64,000 nucleotides of DNA from Pirellulales bacterium (GCA_019694455.1 JAIBBY010000022.1:17524-81523), one strand, 5' to 3'. Shown: positions 45,891 through 63,832, counted from the first letter of the stretch. Notes: generated by a model from the sequence alone, not told the origin. Translations and numbers: made by a program.

Positions 45891-46547
45891 CTATGCAGTC
45901 GCCTTGGCGCCAGTCGAAGCCTGCGCGGCCTTGTCGCGAATCGCGTCGAGCGCGGCGCGAGTAATCAGCAGCCGCCGCGCCGCAAGCACGGTGTAGGCGT
46001 TGAGATCAGCGGCCGGCGAGACCGACACCTGCTCGATGTTGCGAGCGCTCTTGTACACGTTGACGTCGTGATCGGCGGTGGCGACCAGCACGCGATTGCC
46101 GTCGATCTTGAGCGCCTTGAGCACCAGCGCCATGTCTTTGGTGCGGGGCGACTCGAATTTGAGATCGTCGATCACCACCACCTGCTCGTCGCGCAGCTTG
46201 GAGGCCAGGGCCATCCGCGTGGCCAACTGCAGCGCCTTGCGGGGCAACCGGTAGCCATAATCGCGCGGACGCAAGGCGAAGATGTGACCGCCGCCGCGAC
46301 GCGTGCCGCTGCGCCGCGAGCCGGCGCGGGCGTTGCCCGTCCCCTTTTGGCGATACAGCTTCTTGGTCGACCCGGCCACCTCGGCGCGGGTCTTGGTGCG
46401 GTGGCTGCCTTGTCGCAGGTTCGCCTGATACATGACCACGGCGTCGTGCAGGAGCTGCCGATTGACGCGCGGCGCGAGCTGCGCGGGGTCGAGGTCGTAC
46501 TTGCCAACCTCGCGACCAGTTCGATCAAAAATGGGCAGACTTGCCAT
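45891..46547 (-). CDS. rplD: 50S ribosomal protein L4
   Basis: 218 residues from the ATG at 46547. The tunnel loop is visible in GSTKKLYRQKGTGNARAGSR and GTRRGGGHIFALRPRDYGY. L4 assembles early on 23S rRNA; in E. coli it represses the S10 operon. It follows rplC by 52 bases. Confidence 0.97.
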   Translation of the reverse strand: MASLPIFDRTGREVGKYDLDPAQLAPRVNRQLLHDAVVMYQANLRQGSHRTKTRAEVAGSTKKLYRQKGTGNARAGSRRSGTRRGGGHIFALRPRDYGYRLPRKALQLATRMALASKLRDEQVVVIDDLKFESPRTKDMALVLKALKIDGNRVLVATADHDVNVYKSARNIEQVSVSPAADLNAYTVLAARRLLITRAALDAIRDKAAQASTGAKATA

Positions 46548-46599
46548 GACTCGCTCGATCCTATCCCTTCGATCAGCGCCGGTGCGCCAATCGCCTTGC

Positions 46600-47286
46600 C
46601 TATAGCTTGTTCGACTCGCGAATGAGGACGTACCCGCCGTTCGGCCCCGGCACCGCGCCACGGACCAACAGCAGGTTGTTGTCGGCGTCGATCCGCACCA
46701 CCTTCAGGTTGCGCACCGTGCACTGCGCGTTGCCGTACTGGCCGGCCATGCGACGCCCCTTTTGCACGTGCCCCGGAAACTGGCTTTGGCCGATCGAGCC
46801 CGCGTGGCGATGCACCTTCTTGACGCCGTGCGACGCGCGCTGGCCGCTGAAATTGTGCCGCTTCATCACGCCGGCGGTGCCGCGCCCCTTGGAGGTGCCG
46901 ATCACATCGACGGCGGCGACCCCCTCAAAGACGTTGACCTTGAGTTCCTGGCCAACCTGCACGTCGCCCACTTCGCCGGTGATCTCGCGAATGAATCGTT
47001 TGGGCTCGCAGTCGGCCTTGGCCACGGCAGTCGCGCCCGCAGCGGAGCGGCGCTTTTGTTGCTTGCTATCGAGCTTGGCGACATGGCCGCGCTCGCTGCG
47101 ACTGGCCAAGCGGCGGGGCTTATCAAGAAAGCCCAATTGAACGGCGGCATATCCATCGCTGTCGGCGGTGCGCAACTGGAGGACATGACAGGGACCGGCA
47201 GCCAATACCGTGACCGGGATCGCCTCGCCGGTCTCGTCAAATATCTGAGTCATCCCGACCTTACGGCCGAGCAATCCGATCGCCAT
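46600..47286 (-). CDS. rplC: 50S ribosomal protein L3
   Basis: 228 residues from the ATG at 47286. MAIGLLGRKVGMTQIFDETG is the standard N terminus; GVMKRHNFSGQRASHGVKK and FPGHVQKGRRMAGQYGN form the loop that reaches the peptidyl transferase centre. It is the second gene of the S10 operon and lies 176 bases after rpsJ. Confidence 0.98.
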   Translation of the reverse strand: MAIGLLGRKVGMTQIFDETGEAIPVTVLAAGPCHVLQLRTADSDGYAAVQLGFLDKPRRLASRSERGHVAKLDSKQQKRRSAAGATAVAKADCEPKRFIREITGEVGDVQVGQELKVNVFEGVAAVDVIGTSKGRGTAGVMKRHNFSGQRASHGVKKVHRHAGSIGQSQFPGHVQKGRRMAGQYGNAQCTVRNLKVVRIDADNNLLLVRGAVPGPNGGYVLIRESNKL

Positions 47287-47462
47287 CGTCGTTGCCTCGA
47301 CTTTTGCGCTGCTCGCGGGACCCAGAGGCAATGCCTCTCGTTACCCGTCGAGCTTCCATTTCATATCTGCGAAAACCACCCGATTGCCGCAGCAACCAAG
47401 CGACTGAAGCACGCGGGCCCAGGTTCTGGCCCGATCGCGCTCTGGCGCCTGGAGTATTTTGA

Positions 47463-47792
47463 TTAATGCCTGCTGGAAGCCTTGATCTTGATATCCACGC
47501 CCGCGGGCAAGCTGAGCTTGTTGAGCGCTTCGATCGTTTTGGCGGTCGATCGCACGATGTCGATCAGCCGCTTGTGCGTGCGAATCTCGAACTGCTGCCG
47601 CGCCTTTTTGTCGACGTGCGGACTCGACAAGACGGTGTAGCGCTCGATGCGTGTGGGCAGCGGAATGGGGCCATGCACTTCTGAGCCGGTTCGCTTGGCC
47701 GTATCGACGATCTCGGCCGCGCTTTGATCGAGCACGGCATGATCGTAGGCTTCCATACGGATGCGAATCGTCTCACTCGAATGACCAGCCAC
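47463..47792 (-). CDS. rpsJ: 30S ribosomal protein S10
   Basis: 109 residues from a GTG start. [20 protein letters not shown] and [20 protein letters not shown] are the family core; S10 is also NusE, the partner of NusB in transcription antitermination. The likely S10-operon promoter lies about 100 bases upstream, in the 167-base gap after fusA. Confidence 0.97.
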   Translation of the reverse strand: MAGHSSETIRIRMEAYDHAVLDQSAAEIVDTAKRTGSEVHGPIPLPTRIERYTVLSSPHVDKKARQQFEIRTHKRLIDIVRSTAKTIEALNKLSLPAGVDIKIKASSRH

Positions 47793-47888
47793 AATACGCT
47801 CCCAACACGACTTTCAACCAAGCCCGCAGCGGGCCAACTTGCGAAAACTTCCCACTGCATGGGGCCCACGCTCATGGGCGAATCAAAA

Positions 47889-47917
47889 ATGTTAAGGGTT
47901 CCCCGATAGACTGTCAA
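47889..47917 (-). promoter_or_regulatory. Sigma-70-type promoter of the S10 operon
   Basis: On the minus strand, a perfect -35 TTGACA (47912-47917), a 17-base spacer and -10 TAACAT (47889-47894) lie about 95 bases before the rpsJ start and just after the fusA stop. The region also begins an AT-rich segment unusual here. Confidence 0.65.
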
Positions 47918-47959
47918 CGCCTGCAAATTGCAAGAAATACCGCTGCTCGCAGGGAATAC

Positions 47960-50038
47960 TCACAAAAATTCCTTGAGGACCTCGGGCGGGGCGGGTCCGT
48001 AGGCCGCTGGCTCCATGGAGCAGCTTGCGCGTCCCTGGCTGAGCCCCCGCATGGCGCTGGAATAACCGAACAAGTTGGCCAACGGGGCCTCGGCCTCGAC
48101 GAGCGCGTTTTTGCCGCGCATTTGAGTGCGATGGATGATCGCCCGCCGCTGCTGCAAGTCGCTGACAAAGTCGCCCAAGTTGTCCTCGGGCGTGGTGATC
48201 TCCAGCTTCATGATCGGTTCCAGCAGCACCACGCCGGCGCCGCGAATCGCCTTTTGAAAGGCGTCGGCCGTGGCGATGCGAAAGGCCAGTTCGCTGGACT
48301 CGCCTTCGCGCCAGTCGCCGCCAACGACGGTGAAATGCGTCTTCATCAGCGGATAGCCCAGCGACCCGCCCCCCGCCGCTTGCTCGCGCAGCACTTCCAT
48401 CACCGCCGGCATCCAGAGTTCCGGAATCTGCTCCTCGGCCGCGCCGGTCGCGTCGACGACGATCGGCTTTTCGCCCAGGGTGAGAGGCGCGATGCGCAGC
48501 TTCACCTGCGCGTACAGCGTTTGGCCCGCTTGTTGACGCTGGCATTCGCCAACCACTTCGGTCGCGCGTTCGATGGTTTCGCGATAACTGACGCGTGGCT
48601 TGTGGACGCGCACGTTCAGGTTGTAGTCGCGGAGCAAGCGGTTCTTGATGATCTCCAAGTGCAACTCGCCCATGCCGCTGATGAGCGTTTGGCCGGTGTC
48701 TTCGTTCTCCTTGGCGCGAAACGTGGGATCTTGCCGCTTCATCATCTCCAGCGTGTCGGAAAGCTTTTTGCGCTCGGCGGAGCTTTCTGGCTCGATGGCC
48801 ATCGAGATCACCGTTTCCGGAAACTGAATCGTCTCCAGCAAGATGGGGTGCTGCGAATCGCAGATGGTGTCGCCGGTGATGCTGGCGCGCAGGCCGATCA
48901 CGCCGACAATGTCTCCCGCCTCGACCGTTTCGACCTGCGCGCGGCGATCGGCCTGGATGTGCCACAACTGGCTGACGTTCTCTTTCTTGTCCTTGCCGGG
49001 GTTGTAGACACGCGAGTTGCCTTTGAGTTGCCCGGAGTACACGCGCACAAAATGCAGATCGCCGTGGCGGGCCGCTTCGATCTTGAACACCAGCCCGCAA
49101 AATGGTTCGTCGGGAGACGGTTTGCGGCGTTCGACGGCGCCCTTCTTCTTGGGATTGACGCCTTCGACCGGCGGCACGTCGAGCGGGCTGGGCAGGTAGT
49201 CGGCCACGCCGTCGAGCAGTGGCTGCACCCCAATGTGATCGAGCGCGGAGCCGCAGAACACCGGCACCGCCAGGCGGTGCAGCGCCGCGTCGCGGAGCAC
49301 TTGCCGAATGAGCGTTGGCGGCGCCGGCTCCTGGGCCAGCACGAGTTCGGCCAATTCGTTGGAAAAGTTGAAGAGCTGTTCTTCTAGCTGCTCGCGCCAG
49401 AGCTGCGCCTCGTCGATCATGTCGGCCGGAATTTCAGCCGTCTCGACCCGCGCGCCGTTGGTCTCGGGCGGAAACGTGAGCAGCTTCATCTCCACCAGGT
49501 CGATGATGCCGCGAAAGGCGTTGGCTTGATGGGGCGGGCCCGCGCCGACCGGTATCTGCACGGCGACGGGGTTCGCTTCCAGGCGTTCGCGAATCTCGTC
49601 GAGCGTTCCCTCGAAGTCGGCGCCTTCGCGATCGAGCTTATTGATGAACGCGATCCGCGGCACGCCGTATTTGTCGGCCTGGCGCCAGACCGTTTCGCTC
49701 TGCGCCTCGACCCCTTCGCGGGCGCTGAACACCACCACGCCGCCATCCAGCACGCGCAGGCTGCGCTCGACCTCGGCGGTGAAATCGACATGCCCGGGCG
49801 TGTCGATCAGGTTCACGGCCACGTCTTTCCACTGAAAGGTGACGCAGGCCGCGTTGATGGTGATGCCGCGCTGCTGCTCCTCGGGGTCGAAGTCGGTGAT
49901 GGTGGTCCCTTTGTCGACCTCTCCCATCTTGTGGGTGGCGCCGGTGTAAAAGAGCATCCGCTCGGTGACGGTGGTCTTGCCGGCGTCGATATGGGCGATG
50001 ATGCCGATGTTGCGAATTTGCTTGAGATCGCGAGCCAT
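47960..50038 (-). CDS. fusA: Translation elongation factor G
   Basis: 692 residues, the usual five-domain length. G motifs are AHIDAGKTT (G1), the switch I region DFDPEEQQRGITINAA, DTPGH (G3), and NKLD (G4). It hydrolyses GTP to translocate tRNA and mRNA, or in recycling types splits ribosomes with RRF. The switch and following sequence (THKMGEVDKGTTIT, VTFQWKDVAVNLID) resemble mitochondrial EF-G2 and related bacterial EF-Gs rather than E. coli FusA. It lies between rpsG and rpsJ, the str-operon place. A second EF-G may exist elsewhere in the genome. Confidence 0.95.
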   Translation of the reverse strand: MARDLKQIRNIGIIAHIDAGKTTVTERMLFYTGATHKMGEVDKGTTITDFDPEEQQRGITINAACVTFQWKDVAVNLIDTPGHVDFTAEVERSLRVLDGGVVVFSAREGVEAQSETVWRQADKYGVPRIAFINKLDREGADFEGTLDEIRERLEANPVAVQIPVGAGPPHQANAFRGIIDLVEMKLLTFPPETNGARVETAEIPADMIDEAQLWREQLEEQLFNFSNELAELVLAQEPAPPTLIRQVLRDAALHRLAVPVFCGSALDHIGVQPLLDGVADYLPSPLDVPPVEGVNPKKKGAVERRKPSPDEPFCGLVFKIEAARHGDLHFVRVYSGQLKGNSRVYNPGKDKKENVSQLWHIQADRRAQVETVEAGDIVGVIGLRASITGDTICDSQHPILLETIQFPETVISMAIEPESSAERKKLSDTLEMMKRQDPTFRAKENEDTGQTLISGMGELHLEIIKNRLLRDYNLNVRVHKPRVSYRETIERATEVVGECQRQQAGQTLYAQVKLRIAPLTLGEKPIVVDATGAAEEQIPELWMPAVMEVLREQAAGGGSLGYPLMKTHFTVVGGDWREGESSELAFRIATADAFQKAIRGAGVVLLEPIMKLEITTPEDNLGDFVSDLQQRRAIIHRTQMRGKNALVEAEAPLANLFGYSSAMRGLSQGRASCSMEPAAYGPAPPEVLKEFL

Positions 50039-50231
50039 GACGAGGCCAGGCAGGGGTTGGAGGGTGTGGCGAGGCGGCCGGCGCCTGCTGCCCAGGGAGA
50101 ATCCCCTTTCAAGACTCGCGGCGCCAGACTGTGGACTTGCGTTTTGTCGGCAACCTCAGTTGATGTTGGCGGGGCGCAAAAGAAACGCCGCGCGGGAATT
50201 GCAATCCGGCGCGGCGTGCGAATGTTCGAGC

Positions 50232-50699
50232 TTACCAGGCGAAATGCGCGAACGCCTTGTTGGCGTCGGCCATGCGATGCACATTCTCGCGGCGCGTGTA
50301 GGCGGCGCCTTCGCGCTTGTACGCGGCCAACAACTCGTCGGCCAGCTTCTGCGAGGAGGGGCGACCCTTCTTCTCACGCACGGCCAGGAGAATCCAGCGG
50401 ATCGCCAGCGAAAGCTGACGATTGCGATTCACCTGCATTGGCACCTGGTAGGCGGCGCCGCCGACGCGGCGGCTGCGCACTTCCACTTCTGGCTTGACGT
50501 TCTCGATCGCCTGATTGAACACGTCGATCGGGTTGTTGCCCGAGCGCTCGTGAATTTGATCCATCGCATCGTAGAAAACGCGCTGCGCGGTGCTCTTTTC
50601 GCCGTCCCACATGAGGCAATTGACGAATTTGGAAACCAGCAACGAGTCGAAGCGGGGGTCGGGGCGAAGCGACTTGCGGCTGGCGGTAATGGAGCCCAT
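50232..50699 (-). CDS. rpsG: 30S ribosomal protein S7
   Basis: 155 residues. [40 protein letters not shown] and [20 protein letters not shown] are family sequences; S7 starts assembly of the 30S head and in E. coli represses the str operon. It follows rpsL by 53 bases. Confidence 0.98.
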   Translation of the reverse strand: MGSITASRKSLRPDPRFDSLLVSKFVNCLMWDGEKSTAQRVFYDAMDQIHERSGNNPIDVFNQAIENVKPEVEVRSRRVGGAAYQVPMQVNRNRQLSLAIRWILLAVREKKGRPSSQKLADELLAAYKREGAAYTRRENVHRMADANKAFAHFAW

Positions 50700-50752
50700 G
50701 AGGGAAGTCCTGCGTGTTTTCGAGGCAGAATGTTAATTAGTCAGACGGGAGG

Positions 50753-51121
<369 letters not shown>

Positions 51122-51228
51122 TCATCTCTCGCAGTTTTCTTTTGCGCCCGCAGGACCGCATGTCGGTAGCGGACGAACCGATTGCCGGCGCGGGTCGGAC
51201 CGGGGGCCGAAACTCGCGCGAATCAAAT

Positions 51229-51256
51229 AAACTATCGGAACCGGGCCGCCTGTCAA
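51229..51256 (-). promoter_or_regulatory. Sigma-70-type promoter upstream of rpsL
   Basis: On the minus strand, TTGACA (51251-51256), a 16-base spacer and TAGTTT (51229-51234) lie about 110 bases before rpsL, in the 156-base gap after rpoC. The sequence after the -35 box starts GGCG, as at the tRNA-Ile promoter, and the spacer length is the same. Confidence 0.55.
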
Positions 51257-51277
51257 GCGAGGATCCGGTCGGTCGAA

Positions 51278-55624
<4,347 letters not shown>

Positions 55625-55695
55625 TGATATTCTCCTGGGAGGGAGTTCACCTTGCGGTGGCGTGTTCGGTAGGTAGTGGCAAGGGGACGGTACGA

Positions 55696-59406
<3,711 letters not shown>

Positions 59407-59817
59407 GGAAATCTCGCTCCTTAAGATCTAACGGACCAAGTCAGCCGAAGGGCCGAGCAAGACCAACGTGAACCGCAGCCAGTGGTCCCAACCAAAGCCA
59501 CTGCCGCGGGAGAGGAAGGCGCAGACACAGTTCGAGGGGCGCAGGGCCATATCGCCACCGCACACGCCTTCGACGCGGAACAATCGACCTGCGGCCTGCA
59601 AGTCGGTTGTTCGCTCCAGCGCAGCGCGCCAGCGAAAATAAGCCCATCCATATTGCGGGCGCAACAAGCCAAGCGGGTCTACCTAGGCCAACGACGCCGC
59701 TTCCGTGGCCGCCGGCCTAATTAAGGACGCAACGTCAATTGTTACGAATGTTCCAACAAAAACAACCCTTATGCTCAAACATTTTTCGTGTTCGGCACGC
59801 AGGATGCTGCCAAACGG
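59407..59817. other. Long gap between rplL and rpoB
   Basis: 411 bases with no plausible gene; frames on both strands lack family similarity. The part just after rplL (about 59720-59800) is AT-rich, unlike the rest, and may hold a promoter or processing site for rpoBC. I found no pair of good hexamers and no clear terminator. The rest is GC-rich leader. Confidence 0.5.
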
Positions 59818-60237
59818 CTATTTGATGGAGACGGTGGCGCCGTTTTCCTCCAGCTCCTTCTTGAGCTTGGCGGCGTCTTCCTTCGACATGCCTTCCTTCA
59901 CCTTGCTCGGGGCGCCTTCGACCAGATCCTTGGCCTCTTTCAGGCCCAGACCCGTGGCCGCTCGCACCACCTTGATGACGTTGATCTTCTTGTCGCCGTG
60001 GGCTTCGAGAACAACATCGAACTCGGTCTTTTCCTCGGCGGCCGGGGCCGCGCCGCCACCCGCGCCAGCGCCGGGGGCCATCATCATCACGCCACCGCCA
60101 GCGGCGGCCTTGATGCCATGTACGTCTTCGAGGTAGTCGCTCAACTCCTTCGCTTCCTTGAGCGTGAGACCGACAATGCGGTCGCCAAGCTCCTTGGCGG
60201 AGGTGGAAAATTCTTTGGTCGCGGAATCAGTGGCCAT
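59818..60237 (-). CDS. rplL: 50S ribosomal protein L7/L12
   Basis: 139 residues. An N-terminal dimerisation region is followed by an Ala/Gly-rich hinge ([17 protein letters not shown]), then the factor-binding C domain ([20 protein letters not shown] and [20 protein letters not shown]). L7/L12 forms the stalk that recruits GTPase factors. The hinge is longer than in E. coli (121). It follows rplJ by 150 bases. Confidence 0.97.
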   Translation of the reverse strand: MATDSATKEFSTSAKELGDRIVGLTLKEAKELSDYLEDVHGIKAAAGGGVMMMAPGAGAGGGAAPAAEEKTEFDVVLEAHGDKKINVIKVVRAATGLGLKEAKDLVEGAPSKVKEGMSKEDAAKLKKELEENGATVSIK

Positions 60238-60387
60238 GGGGGTCCTCGTCCTTTCTCGCTCTCTTGCCCGCGCGGCACGAATCGGCTGGCGACTCGTCGA
60301 TGGTTGGGCCGATGTTGAAGTAGCTTATGGTGAAGTGGTTGAATGGATTGCTTGGTGGGTTGCCGCCCCGCGCACGGGCCGCCTGGG

Positions 60388-60990
60388 TTAGGCCCCTGCC
60401 TCGGGCGCAGGGGCATCAGCAGCAGCCGGCGGTGGATCGGCCGCAGTTTCGGCCGCCGGTTCGGTAGCGGCCTCGGCGCCAGCAGCCTTCTCTTTGATTT
60501 GGCTGGCTAGCGCGCCGCCCACGCTGGTGAGTTGAGCCGCTAGCGTGGCGCCTGGTCCCAAGATCTGGCCGACCAGTATCGACAGTTGCTCTTCGCGGCT
60601 GGGCCATTTGCTGACCTGCTCGACCTCGCCCGCCGACAGCGGCGCGCCGTCCATCACGCCGCCACGGGCGTGCAACTTGTCGTACTGCTTGTCCGCGGCC
60701 AGGCGCGTGATTTCTTTGGCCAGATCGACAATGTCGGTTCCGCCCCAGACGACGGCGGCGGGCCCGGCCAGTCCGTGAAACGCCGGCGCGAGCGACGTGC
60801 CTTCGACAGCACGGCGCGCCAAGCTGTTCTTGATCACCATCAGGTGCATTTGCTTGCCGCGCAACTCCATTCGCAGCCGGTGGCTACGATTGGCGTCCAT
60901 ACCGGCGACGCTCACCAGCAGGCAATCCTGGATTCCGTCGAGCCGCTCGCGCAGATCGCCGGTCATTAGTTCTTTTACGTATTTGCTCAT
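60388..60990 (-). CDS. rplJ: 50S ribosomal protein L10
   Basis: 200 residues. MSKYVKELMTGDLRERLDGI and QMHLMVIKNSLARRAVEG are family sequences; it anchors L7/L12 dimers and, in E. coli, represses its own operon. The C terminus is an Ala/Glu/Pro-rich tail (AATEPAAETAADPPPAAADA) beyond the usual end. It lies 93 bases after rplA. Confidence 0.95.
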   Translation of the reverse strand: MSKYVKELMTGDLRERLDGIQDCLLVSVAGMDANRSHRLRMELRGKQMHLMVIKNSLARRAVEGTSLAPAFHGLAGPAAVVWGGTDIVDLAKEITRLAADKQYDKLHARGGVMDGAPLSAGEVEQVSKWPSREEQLSILVGQILGPGATLAAQLTSVGGALASQIKEKAAGAEAATEPAAETAADPPPAAADAPAPEAGA

Positions 60991-61083
60991 GGGACACGCA
61001 CTTTACTGTTTCGTCGCTCGTCGGCAAGGGGCCAACTGGCCATCGCGGCGCGAGCTTCGTTCATGGTCTTCCCTACAATCGGA

Positions 61084-61764
61084 TCAGGCCGCCACCCCAA
61101 TGCCTGGGCTCATCGTGGCGCTGATGGTAATGCTCTTCACATACTGGCCCTTGATCGCCGTCGGCTTGATGTTCAAGACGTAGTCGATGAAGGCGCGGAT
61201 GTTTTCGGCCAACTTGTCGGCGTCGAAGCTCAGCTTGCCCGCCACGCCATGCACCACACCGCCGGCGTCGTTGCGGAACTCGACCTTGCCGGCCTTGTAC
61301 TCGTTGACGGTCTTGGAGATTTCCGGAGTGACAGTGCCGGCGCGCGGCGACGGCATCAGGCCGCGCGGACCGAGCACTTTACCCAGCGGACCCACCAGCC
61401 CCATCATGTCGGGAGCGGCGATGCAGACGTCGAAGTCGGTCCAACCTTCGCGAATCTTCTTGGCCAGATCCTCGGCGCCAACTTCGGTCGCGCCGGCGGC
61501 CTTGGCCTGGTCGGCCAGATCCCCCTTGGCGAACACGACCACCCGCAGGCTCTTGCCAATGCCGTGCGGCAACACGACCGAGCCGCGCACGATCTGATCG
61601 GCCTGCTTGGCGTCGACCCCCAGTCGCATGGCGACTTCGACGGTTTGATCGAACTTGGTGTTGTTGAATTGCTTCAGCAAGGCGACGGCCTGGGGCAGCG
61701 CCATCGTGGTCTTGGGAGGCGCCTTCTTAACCAGGCCCTTCATGCGTTTTGATTGTTTGGCCAT
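61084..61764 (-). CDS. rplA: 50S ribosomal protein L1
   Basis: 226 residues. [40 protein letters not shown] and [18 protein letters not shown] identify L1, the stalk protein that moves deacylated tRNA to the E site and in E. coli represses rplKA. It follows rplK by 60 bases. Confidence 0.98.
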   Translation of the reverse strand: MAKQSKRMKGLVKKAPPKTTMALPQAVALLKQFNNTKFDQTVEVAMRLGVDAKQADQIVRGSVVLPHGIGKSLRVVVFAKGDLADQAKAAGATEVGAEDLAKKIREGWTDFDVCIAAPDMMGLVGPLGKVLGPRGLMPSPRAGTVTPEISKTVNEYKAGKVEFRNDAGGVVHGVAGKLSFDADKLAENIRAFIDYVLNIKPTAIKGQYVKSITISATMSPGIGVAA

Positions 61765-61824
61765 GAGTTGTGCTTGTTCTATGAGTCGCTGAAATAGATC
61801 GATTGAGTGTGCGAAACGGGCTGG

Positions 61825-62250
61825 TCAACCTTCGACGTTCAGGCCCATGCTGCGGGCAGTGCCCTCGACCATGCGGCGGGCATGATCGACGTCGCGCGAG
61901 TTGAGGTCGGCCATCTTGGTCTTCACGATTTCTTCCACCTGGGCGCGGGTGACCGTGCCGACTTTGTCTTTGTTGGGCACCCCCGATCCCTTGGCAATGC
62001 CCGCCGCCTGCTTGAGTAGCGCGGCCGCCGGTGGGCTCTTGGTCACGAAGTCAAAGCTGCGATCATTGAAGACCCGCACGACCACGGGGATCGGCATGCC
62101 GCCCGCATCGCGAGTGCGCTCGTTGAATTGCGAGACGAACTGGCCCAGATTGATGCCGTGCCGGCCCAGAGCGGTGCCGACCGGCGGCGCTGGAGTCGCC
62201 TGTCCGCCAGGGACCTGAAATTTCACTTCCGCGACAAGTTGCTTGGCCAT
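61825..62250 (-). CDS. rplK: 50S ribosomal protein L11
   Basis: 141 residues, standard length. [20 protein letters not shown] and [15 protein letters not shown] are family sequences. L11 forms the base of the stalk and is needed for RelA activation; it is the target of thiopeptides. It follows nusG by 68 bases. Confidence 0.98.
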   Translation of the reverse strand: MAKQLVAEVKFQVPGGQATPAPPVGTALGRHGINLGQFVSQFNERTRDAGGMPIPVVVRVFNDRSFDFVTKSPPAAALLKQAAGIAKGSGVPNKDKVGTVTRAQVEEIVKTKMADLNSRDVDHARRMVEGTARSMGLNVEG

Positions 62251-62318
62251 TTTGCTCTCGGATTCGTGCTATTGCCGCATTGCGCGGCGCTGGGTTCGAT
62301 GGTGGTTTGCTGCGCGCG

Positions 62319-63134
62319 TCAGATCGATTCGATCTGCCAATATTCGAGTTCCACAGGGGTCGAGCGGCCGAAAATGTTGATCATCACCGTCACGCGACCG
62401 TTGGTTTGGTCGATGTTGTCGACCTCTCCCTCGAAGTTCTCGAAGGTGCCTTCGTTGATCTTCACGCGATCGCCCGATTTGAAGCTGATCTTCAGCCGCG
62501 GCTGCTCCTCGGTCTTTTCTTCTTCCTTGGCGATCAGCTTGGAGACTTCATGCGGCAGCATGGGAATTGGCTTGCCGCCCGATCCCGTGAAGTCGCCGAT
62601 GCCGGGGGTATCGCGGACGAGGAACCAGGTTTCCTCGGTGATCGACATGTGAATGACGATGTAGCCCGGATACAACTTGCGTTTGACGACCTTCTTTTTG
62701 CCGTTCTTGAACTCGGTGACCATCTCGGTGGGGACGATGATCTCCCCGAAATAGTCTTGCAGTCCGGCAATCGCCACGCGGCGCTGTAACCCGTCGGCAA
62801 TGGTGTCCTCGCGGTTGCTCTGCACCTTGAGGATGTACCAATCTTTGTTGTTTGGATCGCCTTCCGGCTCATCGGGCTCCGGCAAGGGGGTAGGCTTGGC
62901 GGATTTTGTCGCCTTGGCTGGTTTGGTGGGCTTCGCCGCCGGCTCCGCGGCCACAGTCTCGACGATCTCGGGCGCCGCCGACTCGGCTTCGACCTGGGGT
63001 TCGCGCGCGGCGTCGACCGCCTGAGGTTCAGCGCTGCTCATCGCGCCGATCTCCTCCGACGGTGTCGCAGCGGCTCGTGGCTCCTCGCCCGGCGTGGTTT
63101 GCGACTCGTCGATCACGTTCGATTCCCCTTCCAT
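62319..63134 (-). CDS. nusG: Transcription elongation factor NusG with long N-terminal tail
   Basis: 271 residues against about 180 in E. coli. Residues 1-95 are an acidic Ala/Glu/Pro/Lys-rich tail (AAKPTKPAKATKSAKPTPLP). The NGN domain begins at WYILKVQSNREDTIADGL and includes RKLYPGYIVIHM and WFLVRDTPGIGDFTG; the KOW domain is KSGDRVKINEGTFENFEGEV. It binds RNA polymerase to reduce pausing and links to Rho or S10. It lies between secE and rplK, as usual. Confidence 0.97.
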   Translation of the reverse strand: MEGESNVIDESQTTPGEEPRAAATPSEEIGAMSSAEPQAVDAAREPQVEAESAAPEIVETVAAEPAAKPTKPAKATKSAKPTPLPEPDEPEGDPNNKDWYILKVQSNREDTIADGLQRRVAIAGLQDYFGEIIVPTEMVTEFKNGKKKVVKRKLYPGYIVIHMSITEETWFLVRDTPGIGDFTGSGGKPIPMLPHEVSKLIAKEEEKTEEQPRLKISFKSGDRVKINEGTFENFEGEVDNIDQTNGRVTVMINIFGRSTPVELEYWQIESI

Positions 63135-63175
63135 ACGTATGGGCTTGCACTACGATCCGCTGCGCCGCGCTCGGC

Positions 63176-63613
63176 TCAGGAAGTCACGCCGAGGAACGTC
63201 AGCAGATAGCTCCAAAAAAAGTCGTACAAGAACAGTGTGAGAGCCAAAAAGAAGATCGTGAACATCACCACGAACGTGCTGCGGAACAGCACGTCGCGCG
63301 TGGGCCACGATACCTTGTTCATCTCGGCTTCCACCGCAATCAAAAAGTCAGCGAATTGCGGCACGTTCACCGCGCGGTAGCAAATCCACAGACCGAGCGC
63401 CAAGAGCGCGGCCGGCACCAGGTATTGCAATTCGCGACGGCCGGACGGCTCCAGATAAACCATGAGTCGCCAACAGCCCAGCGCGCATCCCAAGGCTAGC
63501 GCCGCAAAGGTCATCTGCCGCATCATCCGACCCTGACTGCGCTTGTAGAGTCCCGTTTGGAACAGCGCACGCAGAATCGGATTGCCAGCGATTGTTTCGT
63601 CCTTGGAAGCCAT
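63176..63613 (-). CDS. secE: Protein translocase subunit SecE
   Basis: 145 residues from the ATG at 63613, with GGTGGAG upstream; a GTG at 63622 would add three residues. The conserved core is EAEMNKVSWPTRDVLFRS followed by the essential helix FVVMFTIFFLALTLFLYDFF. Two more hydrophobic segments precede it (about 38-55 and 66-86), giving the three-helix form like E. coli. It clamps SecY. The tRNA-Trp gene lies 97 bases upstream. Confidence 0.93.
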   Translation of the reverse strand: MASKDETIAGNPILRALFQTGLYKRSQGRMMRQMTFAALALGCALGCWRLMVYLEPSGRRELQYLVPAALLALGLWICYRAVNVPQFADFLIAVEAEMNKVSWPTRDVLFRSTFVVMFTIFFLALTLFLYDFFWSYLLTFLGVTS

Positions 63614-63710
63614 CAGCTCCACCTGCGGGCGTGGCCCGCACTCGTTGTCCTAACTTAAGCCAACTTGTTCACGTCGCGGGCATCCCAACCCAACGACCGC
63701 AAGCGGCCAA

Positions 63711-63783
63711 CAGGGGCGGCGGGAATCGAACTCGCAACCTCCGGTTTTGGAGACCGGCGCTCTGCCAATTGAGCTACACCCCT
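63711..63783 (-). tRNA. tRNA-Trp (anticodon CCA)
   Basis: A complete 73-base cloverleaf on the minus strand. Acceptor stem AGGGGTG pairs with CGCCCCT with one T-G pair, followed by discriminator G. The anticodon loop CTCCAAA gives CCA; the T-loop is TTCGATT. It lies between tuf and secE, a very common arrangement in bacteria. Confidence 0.97.
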
Positions 63784-63804
63784 AGCTCGGCCCGGCGGGG
63801 GCCA

Positions 63805-63832
63805 AAAGACGCGGCCCGTCGCCGGGCCGCGT
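63805..63832 (-). terminator. Hairpin after tuf
   Basis: A perfect ten-base GC-rich stem (63809-63818 with 63823-63832) with loop TCGC; on the minus strand it is followed by CTTTT. It lies 64 bases after the tuf stop and 22 bases before tRNA-Trp, so it may end or attenuate tuf transcription. Confidence 0.55.

Noticed and set aside
47651..49387. 578-codon plus-strand frame opposite fusA and rpsJ
   Set aside because: Covers two certain genes on the other strand and shows no motif.
60991..61083. L10-type leader before rplJ
   Set aside because: A 93-base leader is present, but I could not see the kink-turn elements of the known L10-binding motif with any confidence.
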